DNA from: Hermodice carunculata
Lineage: Eukaryota > Annelida > Polychaeta > Eunicida > Amphinomidae
Direction: 5' to 3'
Assembly (NCBI GenBank): GCA_964020975.1
Contig: OZ026624.1
Coordinates: 70,122,591 to 70,186,590, forward strand
DNA length: 64,000 nt
Part shown: positions 32,431-45,129 of the stretch, in pieces
Position numbering within the stretch: position 1 is the first letter of the stretch
How the letters are laid out: every line of letters begins with the position of its first letter
Made by a program: the position numbers and the translations under genes
The notes under the pieces: generated by a model
What the model was told of the DNA's origin: nothing
Databases searched by the model: none
Seen by the model: the letters and a program-made list of their open reading frames with translations, nothing else

Positions 32431-32956
32431 ATTCTACAAATCATCCCAATAAAGTAGTGTCCAGATTATATACATACATTGCTGTCAGTTATAGTGGTGA
32501 GTAAGGTTGAAATTGATATGTTCCTCTCTCAAATGTTGTCCAAAGTTGAGACAACTTTCTCTTGATTCAGCCTGCCTGGACCCATGCATGCTTACAAGGC
32601 CACGTGGCTTGGGAGACCATGTGCTCGTTGGAAATCTAATTAGCCACAGGCTGTAGCTGCAACCCGAGGTCAAAGAGGTCGCCTTTGCTGGCCACTCCTC
32701 TAACGGACTATTTAGGGGGGCACGAATGCTGGGCCTTTAAAGTACAAACATAAATGATCTCCTTCAATAACCCTTGGTATATGGGAATTTATAAAATTGG
32801 GTGACGGTTTATACAGAAGATTTAAATATATATTTTTCGGGATACACTAAAACTCATTCTACAAGTAAATACATTGGAAAATGTATCATTCCAGATTGTT
32901 TTGTTTTCAACGGCTAAAGCCCCTAGTTTTTTCGCTTTTATTTAACTGCTATCCCA

Positions 32957-33185
32957 TGTTGATCAACCTACTGCTGAAATAATTTGCTTTTTGTTTATTG
33001 ATAATCTAGTTGGCCCTAGAGATAAAGTACATCAGGCCTTAACTAGGGTCATCCTGGCATCACCAGGTTTGTTTATATCATGTGCTCTTATCCGTCAATA
33101 GAACTGTCATGTATGCGTATTGTACTTTACCTGTATTGCTGTCAAATAAACCACTTCTCGGTTCTGAGTTCTGAGTTCCACAACA
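32957..33185 (+). repeat. Possible solo LTR (fossil)
   Basis: The segment starts TGTTGATCAACC and ends GAGTTCCACAACA, giving TGTTG...CAACA ends, and has an AATAAA about 40 bp before its end. No flanking target duplication is evident and there is no internal retroelement sequence, so the call is weak. Confidence 0.25.
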
Positions 33186-33639
33186 CTTTCGTAACCGGTA
33201 TCGTACTATTCCCTACATAGTTTAACTGCATACGCTAGTCTCTGTCGCCTTGAAGAAAACCCACGCATTTGTGCATATGCAGCCACCATATGTTAGTTTG
33301 TAACAGTTATATATTCATGCGGTATGACATGTTCTTGCTGTTTTTCGTGTAAAGACATGACTTTTACCCTCAATGTATGTGGGATATTTGTGGTGCACAC
33401 ATGTTAGTATGCCATGGTCTTTAAGGGTGCACAACTGAATTTAAAAGCCCGTACAATTCTTTGTTAACCTGTCCTCTATGCAGGATGTGATGATAAATTT
33501 TTGTGCGTGTTTGTATTTAATACATGAATTGTTTTAACGAATTTAGGCTTGAAGAATCATGTTTTCATTCAAATACAATAAAAGTTTGGGGCAGAACTTT
33601 TTTTACTGCCCGATATGTCCGGTAAGGGAAGAGCACTGG

Positions 33640-35370
33640 AAACTTGCGTCACCAACCGGGACCCATAATACATTGTAATTCATGCTTAAAGCACGAGTTC
33701 ACAAACACTGTGCAAAAAAAGACCAGATCACTCTGGTTCTCAACAAAATGTACAATGCTGGGCTTCCATTTAAATTATCTCCACAGTGGACCCTTGAGTA
33801 CAGGCCCTATGCTTACTTTTAATTGGCACTTGACCCTAAGACTTTGCGTAGTAGTGCGACCATAACAGTGCATTAGATTTACATGCACTTGCGAAACATG
33901 TCTCTGTTTACTTGCACATCGGAACAGAATGCTATACTCATAAGAGTTTACATGCTGTCTAACTCTTCTGGCCTGTTCTTAACTTCATATATAGATGTAA
34001 GAGCACATTTTCTACATGGTATTTCATATGCATATCCAGTTATCTTTTGAATTTCTTTTGTTCACGGGCCATGTACCTACATGTTTGTTTTGTCCATATA
34101 ACTTGCAACAATTCTTTATTTTCAGCTGTACAACGAACCTACCCCTGCATATGTGTTTGCTCACAATATTTTAAGGGTTCTTTTGAATTTTGTGTTACTC
34201 GCTTTCCCTATAAATGTAGCCTAAACTCCGCCGCACACCTGTCATTTATTTTCTGTGCTGTTTGTTAGCTTTCAGACTTAGTTACTCATATCCAGCTTCG
34301 GCCACAATAGACACTTGTAATTGGCTTCTCATCAAACATTTTTCAGCTAAAACAAGCCAGATGTTCCGCAGTTTACTCTTTAATTTTTGTTTCACCTCAT
34401 GGGGGTTGTATAGAGTAATGTGTTGCGATTGGACTTTTCTGTCTCAACTGCATGCCCGTTACCCTTGGTTAGATAGATTTGCTGCAGCCACACCATTGAA
34501 ACCGCAATAATATTTTCCTTTTGTTTCCTGCTTTGAGTTGCAATAATGTGACTCTATTGGGATTCACGTGGGTTCAATTCCGGGTTCACTCTCAGTTTTG
34601 TGCATTTTTTTTCAGTCCGCCATTGACGTGCCTCCTTACTCCTGGCAAGTTACCCCCTCCCCCGTTAAGAACTGTATGAAGTTTGTCATTCTAATGTCCC
34701 AAATCTAAAGAGTTCCACTAAACTGAATGAGCCTCAGTTTTTAGCTAACGCTGAAAACGTTCATGTAACTACCCTTTGTGAAGCTTGGCCTGAAGCGAAT
34801 TTTCACCTTTTACTTCTTGAAACCTTTCAATCTACGTTTGGAAGAGATTGTCCAGAGAACGAGAAGAACAGGCCTAAAATATGTTTACACCTCACTACCA
34901 TGTCGAAAGCGCACCAATTTTGAAAGTTTAAATTCAGAGTGTATCAGGGTTGATATTTGCACAAAACGCCGAATTTTCTTGATGGATAATTGTTGCCGAC
35001 CTCCCGGAATATCTGCCGAAATACGCAATGCTTTTCCGAATCCCTAAACATCACCATCACAACAGCGACATAAAATAACCCTCACGCAGTTCTTATTACC
35101 GGTAATTTCAACGACAGATTTTCAGATTGGAATTCTTTGCATGAAAACAGTGCCTTCGATCTGCCGTTGTTCAACCTTTCTTTCTCAAAACAACCTCTTT
35201 TATTTTATAAATGAACCGACAAGAACCAATGATAATTTTCTGGCAGCCTCCTTGACCTCATTATGGCTGACTTATTTGGTTTAAACACATTTTATTCAAC
35301 TAAAGTACATTGTTCTTGTTACAAACATAAATTTAACGATTGGGAAAGAGGGCTCAGCCCTATATTAATC
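33640..35370 (+). mobile_element. LINE 5' half with apurinic endonuclease-like region
   Basis: Plus-strand pieces between about 34.8 and 35.35 kb read SECIRVDICTKRRIFLMDNC followed by CRPPG, then FQIGILCMKT..., LFYFINEPTRTNDN and LDLIMADLFGLN. These match LINE endonuclease motifs (WxEI...xxxxxYRPP, GDFN region, xxxxPTRxxxxxLDLIxxD). Upstream ORFs at 33.64 and 34.05 kb may be the 5' region. Frames change several times, so the copy is dead. A degraded LINE of opposite orientation follows at once. Confidence 0.65.
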
Positions 35371-35829
35371 CCTCTCGTGAGAAAAGACAAGTATGAACAG
35401 GACAGCACGAGATGTACATGGAGTCGGGAGCATGCTGCAGATGACAACACCCAGACAACACAGACAGCGAGGCTGCACCAGTAATATGTTTAGCCCATGC
35501 AACCTGTGCAAGTGACTGCTTCGAAGCTTAAATGTCAATTCATACATATACCTCGGTCCTTGTGATGACGGTTTATTCATACTGAGGTCTTTAACTTGAC
35601 TAGATGTTCATTTGAACTCTTCACTGACCATGCAGCAACGTGAGTTTACTCCTGAGAGCTGAAAGGCAGGCTATAGAGTTGAGCGCACCTAGCCTCCGCA
35701 AGGTATTCGAACACCCTCGGATCCCCTGTCACAGCATGCAAACGCAGCGCTGCCGCCATGACGCACAGGCTAGGTAATCTAAACGAAATCAGCCAATACC
35801 TACAGTAGTGAAGCGCCTGGTGACATGTA

Positions 35830-36960
35830 TATATTCATGTACAGCCAAAAAAAAAAAAAAAATGATAGTGTTTTTGGAAAAGAGCGAGCCATATAGCAAA
35901 ATGTGTAAAGTGAAAGAAGCAAAAGCAGCAATTTTGGCATGTAAGTGGGTACGCAGTACCGTAAATTTGGGACATGAGAAGAAGAAATGCTAAGTATCCT
36001 CTCGTGGTGAACCACAAGAGCATTCAGGAGTGTCTTTTACTCGAATTTTAAAAAGAACTCAATTTAAAGGTTTAGCGTCTGAGATGCAGGCGCGGGTGTG
36101 TTGGACAGCTAGAACTCTATCTCCAATGTTATACAATTCAGGAAACTTAGTTGGACTGATTATTTGTTTAGCTATCTTTGATTTAAAAATCTGGATAGAT
36201 TTTGAGTTTCAAATATCCAGAGGCAGCTGATTCCAAAGTCGCATAGTTGATGGAAAATAAAATTTAACGAACAGTTCTGTCCAGGCCCTAAAATGGGAAA
36301 GATCGATTTGTTGTCTAGTGTCATATGTTCGAATATCAGTATTATTTTTAATAATACAGCATTGAGATTTGGGCACAAGCCAGTTCACCAATTTATACAT
36401 AAAAGTAAGTTTAGCTGCTTCCCTGCGTTCAGCAAAAGTTAGCCAGCCAACTTCTTCATAGAGCTTAGCGTTGCTTGCCCCATGTATTGCACCGGTTACG
36501 ATACGGGCTGCATTCAATTGAAAATTTTCGAGCTTTTCCTCGTCAGATGCTGTACAGCCACTCCACACTGGACTACCATATACACGTATAGGCCTGACAA
36601 TAAGAGATATAGATTGTTTCCAAAGTGTTTCTGTCTAAGACGAATTTTAGACTCTTCATAATATTGATCATTTTAGTAGCTTTGACTGTGATCTCCGTCA
36701 CGTGATCAAGGCAACGTAGGGCAGAGCGTAGTGTGATTTCAGGGTGCTTATGTTGATATCAATGATCCAAAATATGACCCTGGAAACTGATGGGAGGGTT
36801 ATTTGGTTGTTTCGTTTTCCGATATATAAGCACGGAGTTAGTTTTTATGGTGTTAAAAGTTAGTAGCCAGTCTTTGGACCACTGTTCAATATCAGAGAGA
36901 TCTGAGTTAAGAGTATTGGCAGCAGCGATTTGGGTCATCAATTGTGAGATATAAAGAAGT
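35830..36960 (-). mobile_element. LINE 3' half: RT C-terminal region and tail
   Basis: Minus-strand pieces read LSDIEQWSKDWLLTFNTIKT (RT thumb), VWSGCTASDEEKLENFQLNA, ARIVTGAIHGASNAKLYEEV, GWLTFAERREAAKLTFMYKL and STMRLWNQLPLDI, ending in ECSCGSPRED followed after a stop by HFFFSCPKF. That order (DxxxLExxQxxAARxVTG, W.xLxxRR, FFPSTxxxWNxLP, CxCGxxEDxxHFxxxCPxF) is the usual ORF2 C terminus of Jockey/CR1-related LINEs. The zinc-knuckle-like tail is preserved. Frameshifts and stops are present. Confidence 0.85.
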
Positions 36961-36978
36961 ATTATCAGCGAACGTTTT

Positions 36979-38035
36979 TATGCCCCCCTTCGAAGAAGGT
37001 GGGGCATATAGCGTTGCACATGTCGGTCGGTCTGTCGGTCGGTATACTGTGGTTTCCTCACAATAACTCAAGAAGTTTTTAACCTAGGACTTTGATACTG
37101 TACAGGTCTATTATTGTAGTCAAAAGCTAGGTAAAGTTTGAAGATGGGTGACCTTGACCTAATTTGCAAGGTCACAGTGGTACCTGAGTTAACTTTGGTT
37201 TCCGCAGAATAACTGAAGATGTTTTTAAGCTAGGACTTTTATATTGCACAGGATTATAGTCCATATTTGGGGCTAGGCGATGTTTGAAGATGGATGACCT
37301 TGACCTCATTTTCAAGGTCACAGAGCCACTTTACTGAATATGGTTTCATGCTTTCAGTTATATTGCACAGGATAATAGTCCATATTAGGGGCTAGGCGAA
37401 GTACGAAGATGGATGACCTTGATCTCATTTCAAAGGTCACAGAGCCACTTTACTGAATATGGGTTGGTACCTGAGTTAACTTTGCTTTCCACATGATAAC
37501 TGAAGAGGTTTTTAAACTAGGACTTTTATATTCCACTGGATAATTGTCCGTATTCAGCTTTAGGTCAGGTTTGAAGATGGGTGACCGTGACCTAATTTCA
37601 AAGGTCACAGAGCCATTTGGTTGAATACTGTTTCTGCGTGATATCTTGCATTTTAGAGGTAGCACTTTTATATTGCACAGCTTTATGGTTGCCCATAAGG
37701 GCTAGTTTGAGTTTGTAGATGGGTGACCTTGACCCAGTTTTGAGGGTCACACACAGACAGTAGACTTCCTTTTTTTGCAGGATAACTGAAGAAGGTCAAG
37801 TGAAAATGAGTGACCTTGCCATAATTTCCAAGGTCATAAAGCCACTTTGCTGAATATGGTTTCTAAATGATGACTAATTTTTCAGCTATAACTTTTATAT
37901 TGCCCAGGTTTTTAGTCATTTTTTAAGGGCTAGGTTAAAGAATAAATATATGTGACATTGATGTATCATTAACCTTCACTAATTTTGTAAGGTCACAAGT
38001 GCCCCATCTACCACTATCAATAGGGTAGCGAGGGC
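36979..38035. repeat. TATGCCCCC...GGGGCAT repeat with internal ~145-bp tandem units
   Basis: It begins TATGCCCCCCTTCGAAGAAG, a palindromic start (GAAG/CTTC around TTCGAA), and is followed by GTCGGTCGGTCTGTCGGTCGG-like sequence. Five or six units follow, marked by GAAGATGG(A/G)TGACCTTGACCT and AAGGTCACAGAGCCACTTT at about 37.14, 37.29, 37.41, 37.57, 37.72 and 37.80 kb. Near 38.0 kb GTGCCCCATCTACC closes it. I recall highly similar repeats from marine molluscs and a few other invertebrates. Confidence 0.75.
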
Positions 38036-38671
38036 AAGAGAAATGAGGGACGGGGGCATCTATGTTTTAGAAACATATGTTGTTATTTTTGAAGGGACTA
38101 TGTCTACAAAATCATTGATACCATATATTTCCGAGGATTACACAAATGTCGAGAGGTCATACCAGTTTTTCAAGAAGTCACGTAATCATGTGATCAACAA
38201 AATTCGGAAATCAATGTCCATCTTACCTCAATTCTGGGTTCACTCGTGTGTCAGTTTTACGTTCACATAACACTACGTCAAGCGTTTTAATTATTTATTT
38301 TTTCATTCCATGTAAAAGACCAGCTGAATACAAAACCTTTTTCGCCCAAGCAACAGTATCCTGGAAAAAATTACCAAATTAGATTAAAAGCTACCAGTCA
38401 CAATCCATTTTTAAAAATAATTTAAAGAACAATCTGAATTAGAAAATGGAGTAATTTACTCCTGTATATGTAATAACAGTACAGTGTTTTATACAATTTT
38501 ATATTGTATAGTTGTTTTTATTTTAGTAATATATTGCGTATTTTTATTACTTGAATGTTGTCATGACGGACCCACGGGAAATAAGTCCGTGTGACTTTTC
38601 TGGCCAATCCAAGCACCGTAACTGCTTTTATATTGTATTTTGCCTTTTGTATTTACTTTCATGGGTGCTAA

Positions 38672-38930
<259 letters not shown>

Positions 38931-39011
38931 CCCAAGTTACATTCAAATTGCATGAAAAATAAATCGTAAGTAGTGATGCAGCCCATTCACAACGATAGCC
39001 CCCACACTTAC

Positions 39012-39345
39012 TGAAAACGACCAACTTATATCTAGCAAAGTAGAAAAATGTGATATATCTAATACATATTTTGAAAGTCCATGCACGACCTCTTCCGACA
39101 TCGATTCCCCTCCGATGCCCGCCTTTAGATGCTGCACCAAGGCTAGATAAAATGAGATCATATTTGATGAGGAAATGGACGTCACAGTTCTTACGTCTCT
39201 TATGTGCCACCAGACCTGATAATATTTGAAATATACTTCTCAAGAATACTGCTCGATGTGTCTGAATCTATGTTTTCGAAATAATATACCTTTCCGTTGA
39301 CTAAACCTACTTTGCCTCTTCCCGGAAACGTTGCATTATATGTTT
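39012..39345 (-). pseudogene. Candidate exon(s) of unknown protein
   Basis: After an acceptor TTTTTGTAACAG the minus strand encodes TYNATFPGRGKVGLVNGKVY followed by YFENIDSDTSSSILEKYISN. The frame stops at about 39.2 kb, but a second frame then reads SISSSNMISFYLALVQHLK, SEEVVHGLSKYVLDISHFST and LLDISWSFS up to a strong donor TCA|GTAAGT. Either there are two exons with a very short intron (acceptor TTATCAG at 39.215 kb) or one exon with a frameshift. The look is that of an extracellular domain, vaguely like regions before a GPCR proteolysis site. I do not recognise it with confidence. A relation to the TIR gene 19 kb downstream cannot be shown. Confidence 0.3.
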
Positions 39346-39469
39346 CTGTTACAAAAATTGAACTTAGAAAACAAAACAAACCAAAAAACAAAACAAAAAA
39401 AACAAAAAAAGACAAGCAAAGAGATTTGCTTCGAGGCAAATCGGTGTGCCTTCAAAAGTTGTAAATATG

Positions 39470-40665
39470 GTAAAATGAAAATTTCAAAGGTCCAAATGAT
39501 CTTGACCGTTGACCACTACAGGTAACATGTAAATTACAAAAATGTGAAGTGTTACAATATCTACAATTTGAGCTCATCATGACTGAAATTGGATGAGAAT
39601 TGACCAAGTTATGGTGGGATGAAAGTTTCAAATCCCGACATGACTGTTGACCTTTAGAGGTCACATGTCAATTACTAGAATGTACAGTGTTATAATATCT
39701 ACAATTTAAGCCCAAGAGATGAAAATGGACAAAAATTTCGAGGGCCCAAATGACCTTGACTTTTGAACTTTAGAGGTCACATGCAAATTACTAAAATTTA
39801 GTGTTACAATATCAACAATTTATGTCTAAATATATAGAAATAGACCAAGTTATGGCTGGACGAAACTTTCGTAGGTCAGAATGCCCCTGACCTTTGACCT
39901 TGAGAGGTCACATTTAACTTACAAAAATATACAGTGTTATCTGAAATATCTAAAATTAAACCCAACAGCAACCAGAAAAGATGAATATTGACTAACATTA
40001 GGCTAGATGAAACTTTCAACGGTCTATATGCCTTTGACCTTTAGAGGTCACATGTCAATTACAAAAATATGCAGTCTTGCAATACCTACTATTGGGGCCA
40101 ACTTGTTCAAAATTGGACGAAAATTGGCAACAGCTATAGCTGGTTAAAACTTTGGAAGGTCCAAATGACCTAAACGTTTGACCTTTAGAGGTTATATGTA
40201 ACTTTCAAAGATATGCAGTGTTGCAATTCCAACAAATTGGGTTCAACATGGTCAAAATGGATGAAAATTGACAAACTTATGGCAACATGAAAATTTCAAA
40301 AGTCCAAATGACCTTGAATTTTAGACGTTACATGTAAATTTCAAAATATTGCAGTGTTGCAATGCGTAAAATTTGGGTCCAACATGGTCAAAATTGAATC
40401 AAAAGTGACAGCATAATGGCTTGATAAAAATTACAAAGGTCCAAATGATCTTGCCCTTTAACCTTTAGATGTCACATGTAAGATATGGAAATGTGCAGTG
40501 TTGCAATACCTACAATTTGCGTCAAACATGGTCATAATCGGATGAAAATTAACAGAGTTATGGCTTGGTGAAAATTTGAAAGGTTCAAATGTCCCCGACC
40601 TCTAACCTTTAGAGGTCACATGTAAAGTACAGAAATGTGCAGTGTTTCAAACGTATTAACTGAAG
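39470..40665. repeat. AGGTCA-rich tandem array (copy 2 of family)
   Basis: About eight to nine units with a period near 140 bp; the marker AGAGGTCACATGTAA recurs at about 39.66, 39.77, 39.90, 40.04, 40.19, 40.32, 40.47 and 40.61 kb. Units contain TGACCTTTGACCTTTAGAGG, a CAGTGTTGCAATACCTACAA block and AAAATTGGATGAAAATTGAC. It matches the array at 10.96-11.77 kb in sequence and orientation and stops directly at the 460-bp element at 40676. Confidence 0.9.
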
Positions 40666-40675
40666 TTGGTTTGGT

Positions 40676-41135
40676 AAGCTACAGACTACAGTAGTGATTG
40701 GCTGGTTGCGCATCCCAACGGAGATAGTCCGTAATCGTAAAAATACTGTGTTTTCAGCATGCTGTAGCTTCTGTTTAAATAAAGTTAGCTAAGTCAGGTT
40801 TCTTGCATCGCAGAGTTGCTTCATTGGTGGTCATATAGATGCACTCTCTTCCAGGCCAGGTGGGAACTTTATGGTGGGAAAGGACAATGATGTGACCCTG
40901 GCAAGAGCAGAGTTCATACACCTGTATAAAGCTGACATCCAGGTGTTGTTTCGTATTGCAATTATCACAAATTAACGAGCTGGGAATTGTATGACAAAAA
41001 TCTGTCCATATTTTTCTGACATTTTTATCTGTTAATTGCCGTTCACGGAATTTCAAAATACCAAAAAACTGATTTTTTAGACTGAAAAATGCTAATATGA
41101 AAAATACAAGGATTTATAACTGTGGTCTGTGGCCT
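40676..41135. mobile_element. 460-bp inverted-end element, copy 1
   Basis: It starts AAGCTACAGACTACAGTAGT and ends ACTGTGGTCTGTGGCCT, so the termini are imperfect inverted repeats (AGGCYACAGACYACAGT). A second copy of the same length lies at 43254-43713 in direct orientation, about 95 percent identical by eye. A minus-strand frame in both copies encodes RKIWTDFCHTIPSSLICDNC, TKQHLDVSFIQVYELCSCQG and YMTTNEATLRC. No family is recognised; it may be a non-autonomous transposon that carries part of its parent's coding sequence. Confidence 0.7.
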
Positions 41136-43253
41136 ATTAGGGCTAACTCTGTATGTATTGGGACTCACATGGTCATGTTGTTATTCTATTAACGTCCATC
41201 AAGCAAGTTAAAAATGGGAAGTCAGCACTTTTTGACAGCTGCCTGGACAATTTTGAGTGATCCTAACAACGTTTACATGGATGGAGCATGCAAGATATGG
41301 TCCTGGGACTGTAGATCACAAGGCAAATGGTTCAGGCTATGGTATTGTGTACCTCAGGCCAGCTTATGAAAGGAGAAAAGAAGTTTTACACCCACAGATC
41401 GGCTGTGAATATCAAGTTTAACAGTCTCAATTTTCTAAAAATTCGTGAAGTAACACATTTATGTCACAAATCATTGTGCATAGACATGTTGCACCTATCA
41501 GTGGAACCACACTGCATAATTAATAACAGAATTCGCTGCAAGACATTTAACAAGTGCACAGGCTATGCCTCCTTTGCTGACTGCTTGGTAGATAGATAGC
41601 TTCCATAGCCCTTTGTATTTAGCAATACCTCACAGGTACCACACAGGTAATCATATGTGTGTATGATAAATTAACAATGCTAATATGATCTGAATAAATT
41701 ATGCTGATCCCATCGATATAAAACTTAGTGACCCTCTGTTTCAAACTTTTAATTTTGTGGCATTGTCATTGTAGGCCTACAGCCTCCATTCATGTGCACA
41801 GCTGTTTATACAAAATCATGTCAAAGTGATTTTCGGCATACCAGAAAAAATGCGCATTGTTTGTTAGTAGAGCTGTACAAATCTTAGGTAAAATGTAAAT
41901 TTCTTTGGTTTTTGGTTCTGTTTTTGTTTCTCCCACCCCCCCCCCCCCACCCCGCCCCCTTTTATTTTTATTATTATTTTTTTTTGGGGGGGGGGGGGGT
42001 AGACAAAAGCTTGTCATATATGTGTGTCATTTGACTGGGGTAAATCATTTTAAATCATGCATGCTGACTTTGTTGAGCTGTTGAGTTCATCAGCATATTA
42101 TTTTCACATAAATGAATCAATTTATATCCATGAATATGGATAACAGCACTTATGAACTGCAGATTTTATAACTTTCACCAAGCTAGTGTACATAGGTGGC
42201 AAAACATTTGAACTTCAACATACAACCACATATAATTATAAGAGTTTCATAAAGTGAAATAAGGGGAAAAAAGTTAGCTTCCATTAAACACTTGCCTGAA
42301 AACACGTGCGCCTGATAATTGGATTGATAATTGGATGCTTATCAAATTTAAAATTAGAGCACTTGTGAATACAAATATGCATTTATGATATTGGAGTAAC
42401 TGTACAAACTTTTGTCATTTGCTTTCTAATATGTGAACATACACCAGAAACCATGTCAGTAAACCACAACTTATACAGTCTACTGCAGAAAAAAAGGCAT
42501 AGCACTGTTGGTTTGTGGAAGCTGGATCACCCAACTGCCCTCCTAATGTGCAAACAAAGGGTGCGTTAAAATTCCATAATTTTAGTACCAAAAAACATAA
42601 TTTGCTGAATACTGCTACTCTAATCTGTGACCTACTGGTCTTAAACTGTGCACTTTGGTGGGCTAATAATGTTTAAACACCGAAACTATTCCATATTCTG
42701 CCATAATTCAGATTATATCAGGAAATTACTGCCATAATGACTGGTATTAGATGCTGACTTGGTGTAACCTTTACTCCCCCCATCCGCCATTAATGCCTCA
42801 GCAGTGATAAATGTCATATTTTTTGTAGACAAATGTTACGAATCTATCCATAAATAGTAAAAAAATCACCAATTTCACCTAAAAATTCATAAAATTTTAG
42901 CAATATATTCAAATTTGGGGTTAAAATTAAGGAGTGGGGCATTGTAATTTGATCTCTCATTGTAAGGGCTGGACATGCAGGCAAGTGATTATGGGTTTGC
43001 ATCATAGCCCATTGAGTATCGTATTCATATTGGACAGAAAAGAATTGGTAGGATGAAATAATATAATTTTCCTCAAAATTTTAATTAATTATTTTATTTG
43101 TCACAAAAACTGATTTTTCAGATTTAAAGGTTGCTTGCAAAAAAGATGATATTTTCTTTAATATTGAAGTTTGGTAAAGTTAATGCAAATCCTCTGCAGA
43201 AAGCAAGTTGTGGCTTCAGTTAAACAAGTTTTAAAAATTTTGATAAGTCTATT
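41136..43253. other. Spacer between the two 460-bp copies
   Basis: About 2.1 kb. A plus-strand ORF at 41.33-41.60 kb and a poly(C)/poly(G) stretch at 41.93-42.00 kb were inspected; no gene or known element is evident. Confidence 0.5.
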
Positions 43254-43713
43254 AGGCTACAGACTACAGTAGTGATTGGCTGGTTGCGCATCCCAACGGA
43301 GATGGTCCATAATTGTGAAAATACTGTGTTTTCAGCATGCTGTAGCTTCTGTTTAAATAAAGTTAGCCAAGTCAGGTTTGCTGCATCGCAGAGTTGCTTC
43401 ATTGGTGGTCATATAGATGCACTGTCTTCCCGGCCAGGTGGGAACTTTATGGTGGGGAGGGACAATGATGTGACCCTGGCAAGAGCAGAGTTCATACACC
43501 TGTATAAAGCTGACATCCAGGTGTTGTTTCGTATTGCAATTATCACAAATTAACGAGCTGGGAATTGTATGACAAAAATCCGTCCATATTTTTCTGACAT
43601 TTTTATCTGTTAAATGCCGTTCACGGAATTTCAAAATACCAAAATGCTGATTTTTTAGACTGAAAAATGCTAACATGAAAAATAGAAGGATTTATAACTG
43701 CGGTCTGTGGCCT
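43254..43713. mobile_element. 460-bp inverted-end element, copy 2
   Basis: Starts AGGCTACAGACTACAGTAGT and ends CTGCGGTCTGTGGCCT. It matches copy 1 along its length without net indels. The internal minus-strand frame is open for 107 codons here and includes SLKNQHFGILKFRERHLTDK at its start, so the frame is maintained in both copies. Confidence 0.7.
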
Positions 43714-43942
43714 GGTAACCTGCACCTTTGATACTTTTTGGAGATACTTAAGATTTAAGTTTTCAAATGGCCCTTATTTACATAATATTCAACATAGTTT
43801 ATGTTTACTAAAAGGCACAGATTCATATATAGACCTGTTATCATACCAAGTTTGAAGTATCTGAGTGTAATAGTGTTTGAGAATAGTTGGGAGCAAAACT
43901 CGGTAGCAAAAAAAAAGAAACAATGAGCGAACAAAAGATAGA

Positions 43943-43951
43943 AAGAAAGAG

Positions 43952-44034
<83 letters not shown>

Positions 44035-44036
44035 AA
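43943..44036. repeat. (GAAA)n microsatellite
   Basis: About 90 bp of GAAA units; another few units occur at 44099-44113. Frames through it are artefacts. Confidence 0.97.
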
Positions 44037-44239
44037 TAGAACTCTTTGGAACACAACTTGGTAGAGAAAAGATAAGAAACAATGAGAGAACGGAAGCAAG
44101 AAAGAAAGAAAGAACATGGACCCGTCTTTAAACTGAAGCAGCTTGCTTAATTTTATAATCTTATTACATGGTTTGAAAGCTCCCTAATCGCTTGCAACGA
44201 GGTAGTATTCATGGTCAATCATCTGCTTGGCTACGTAAC

Positions 44240-44690
44240 GATGCTGGGGACATGTGTGCTGTATCTTGAGCCCTGGTATCCTCAGTATACATGAACGATC
44301 TGGTTGACAACCTCACACGTCATGTTAGACTATTCACTGATGTTACAAGGATACTTCAAATTATCAACAACCCTGTTGCGTGACCTTGGTTGGTCAACCC
44401 TTGCAAACAGGCGTAAATACTTCAAACTTGTCCCCATATACAAGATATATCACAGATTGACTCATTCCTTCCTCCTAATCTAGTATGCCCTTACCTTCCT
44501 GGCCGTGCACGCCATTAGGTGTAGAACCTCTGGTATGGGTAACTCTTTTCTCATACATGTGAGATTACATGATGGATTATCCTTCCCCATGATATTTGAT
44601 AATTTCTTTCCTTGCAAATATTTCAATCTACACAAATTTACTCCTTTACATATCTATGTATTTGGGCTCTTAAAGTAAATAAATTCAGCT
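44240..44690 (+). mobile_element. LINE fragment (RT block and tail)
   Basis: Plus-strand pieces read SPGILSVYMNDLVDNLTRHV followed by RLFTDVT (family LGPLLFLIYINDL...FADDT), then RRKYFKLVPIYKIYHRLTHS and NSFLIHVRL in the tail region. The two blocks are closer than in an intact ORF2, so the middle is deleted. Inactive. Confidence 0.6.
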
Positions 44691-45129
44691 CTGCACAAAG
44701 AAGCTTGTACGCATGAAATGTTTCCCTGGTCTCAATTTGCTCTGCAGGGCTCCAGCCGGAGCGCTGCAATTTACATGTGGTTTGTAGAGGCGCAGCATAC
44801 TGAGAACAGGCTGTTTTGGATCAAGACCAAGAACTGCATTCAATTTGGTGTCCCCTTCATGATGTGCTAATTTTATATAAACAGTGATAACACACACACA
44901 ATGTTTACTACCCTACCAAACAATGACATGTCCAGAGAGTGTCCTATCTCTTTTCACATATGCGCGAATGTGATTAACAGCTGTCTATAGTATTAATTCA
45001 TCTTATCTCATCACTTAGCATACACACCCACAAAGGGCTACATCAAACACTGATCATCAATCCGGGGTTTGCCTGAAAATCCCGGATTTGAAGCCAACGC
45101 TTGCCACAAGGAAAGCGAATTACTCATGA

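Noticed and set aside
43755-44117. Three minus ORFs rich in Phe-Leu-Ser
   Set aside because: Translation of the (GAAA)n tract.
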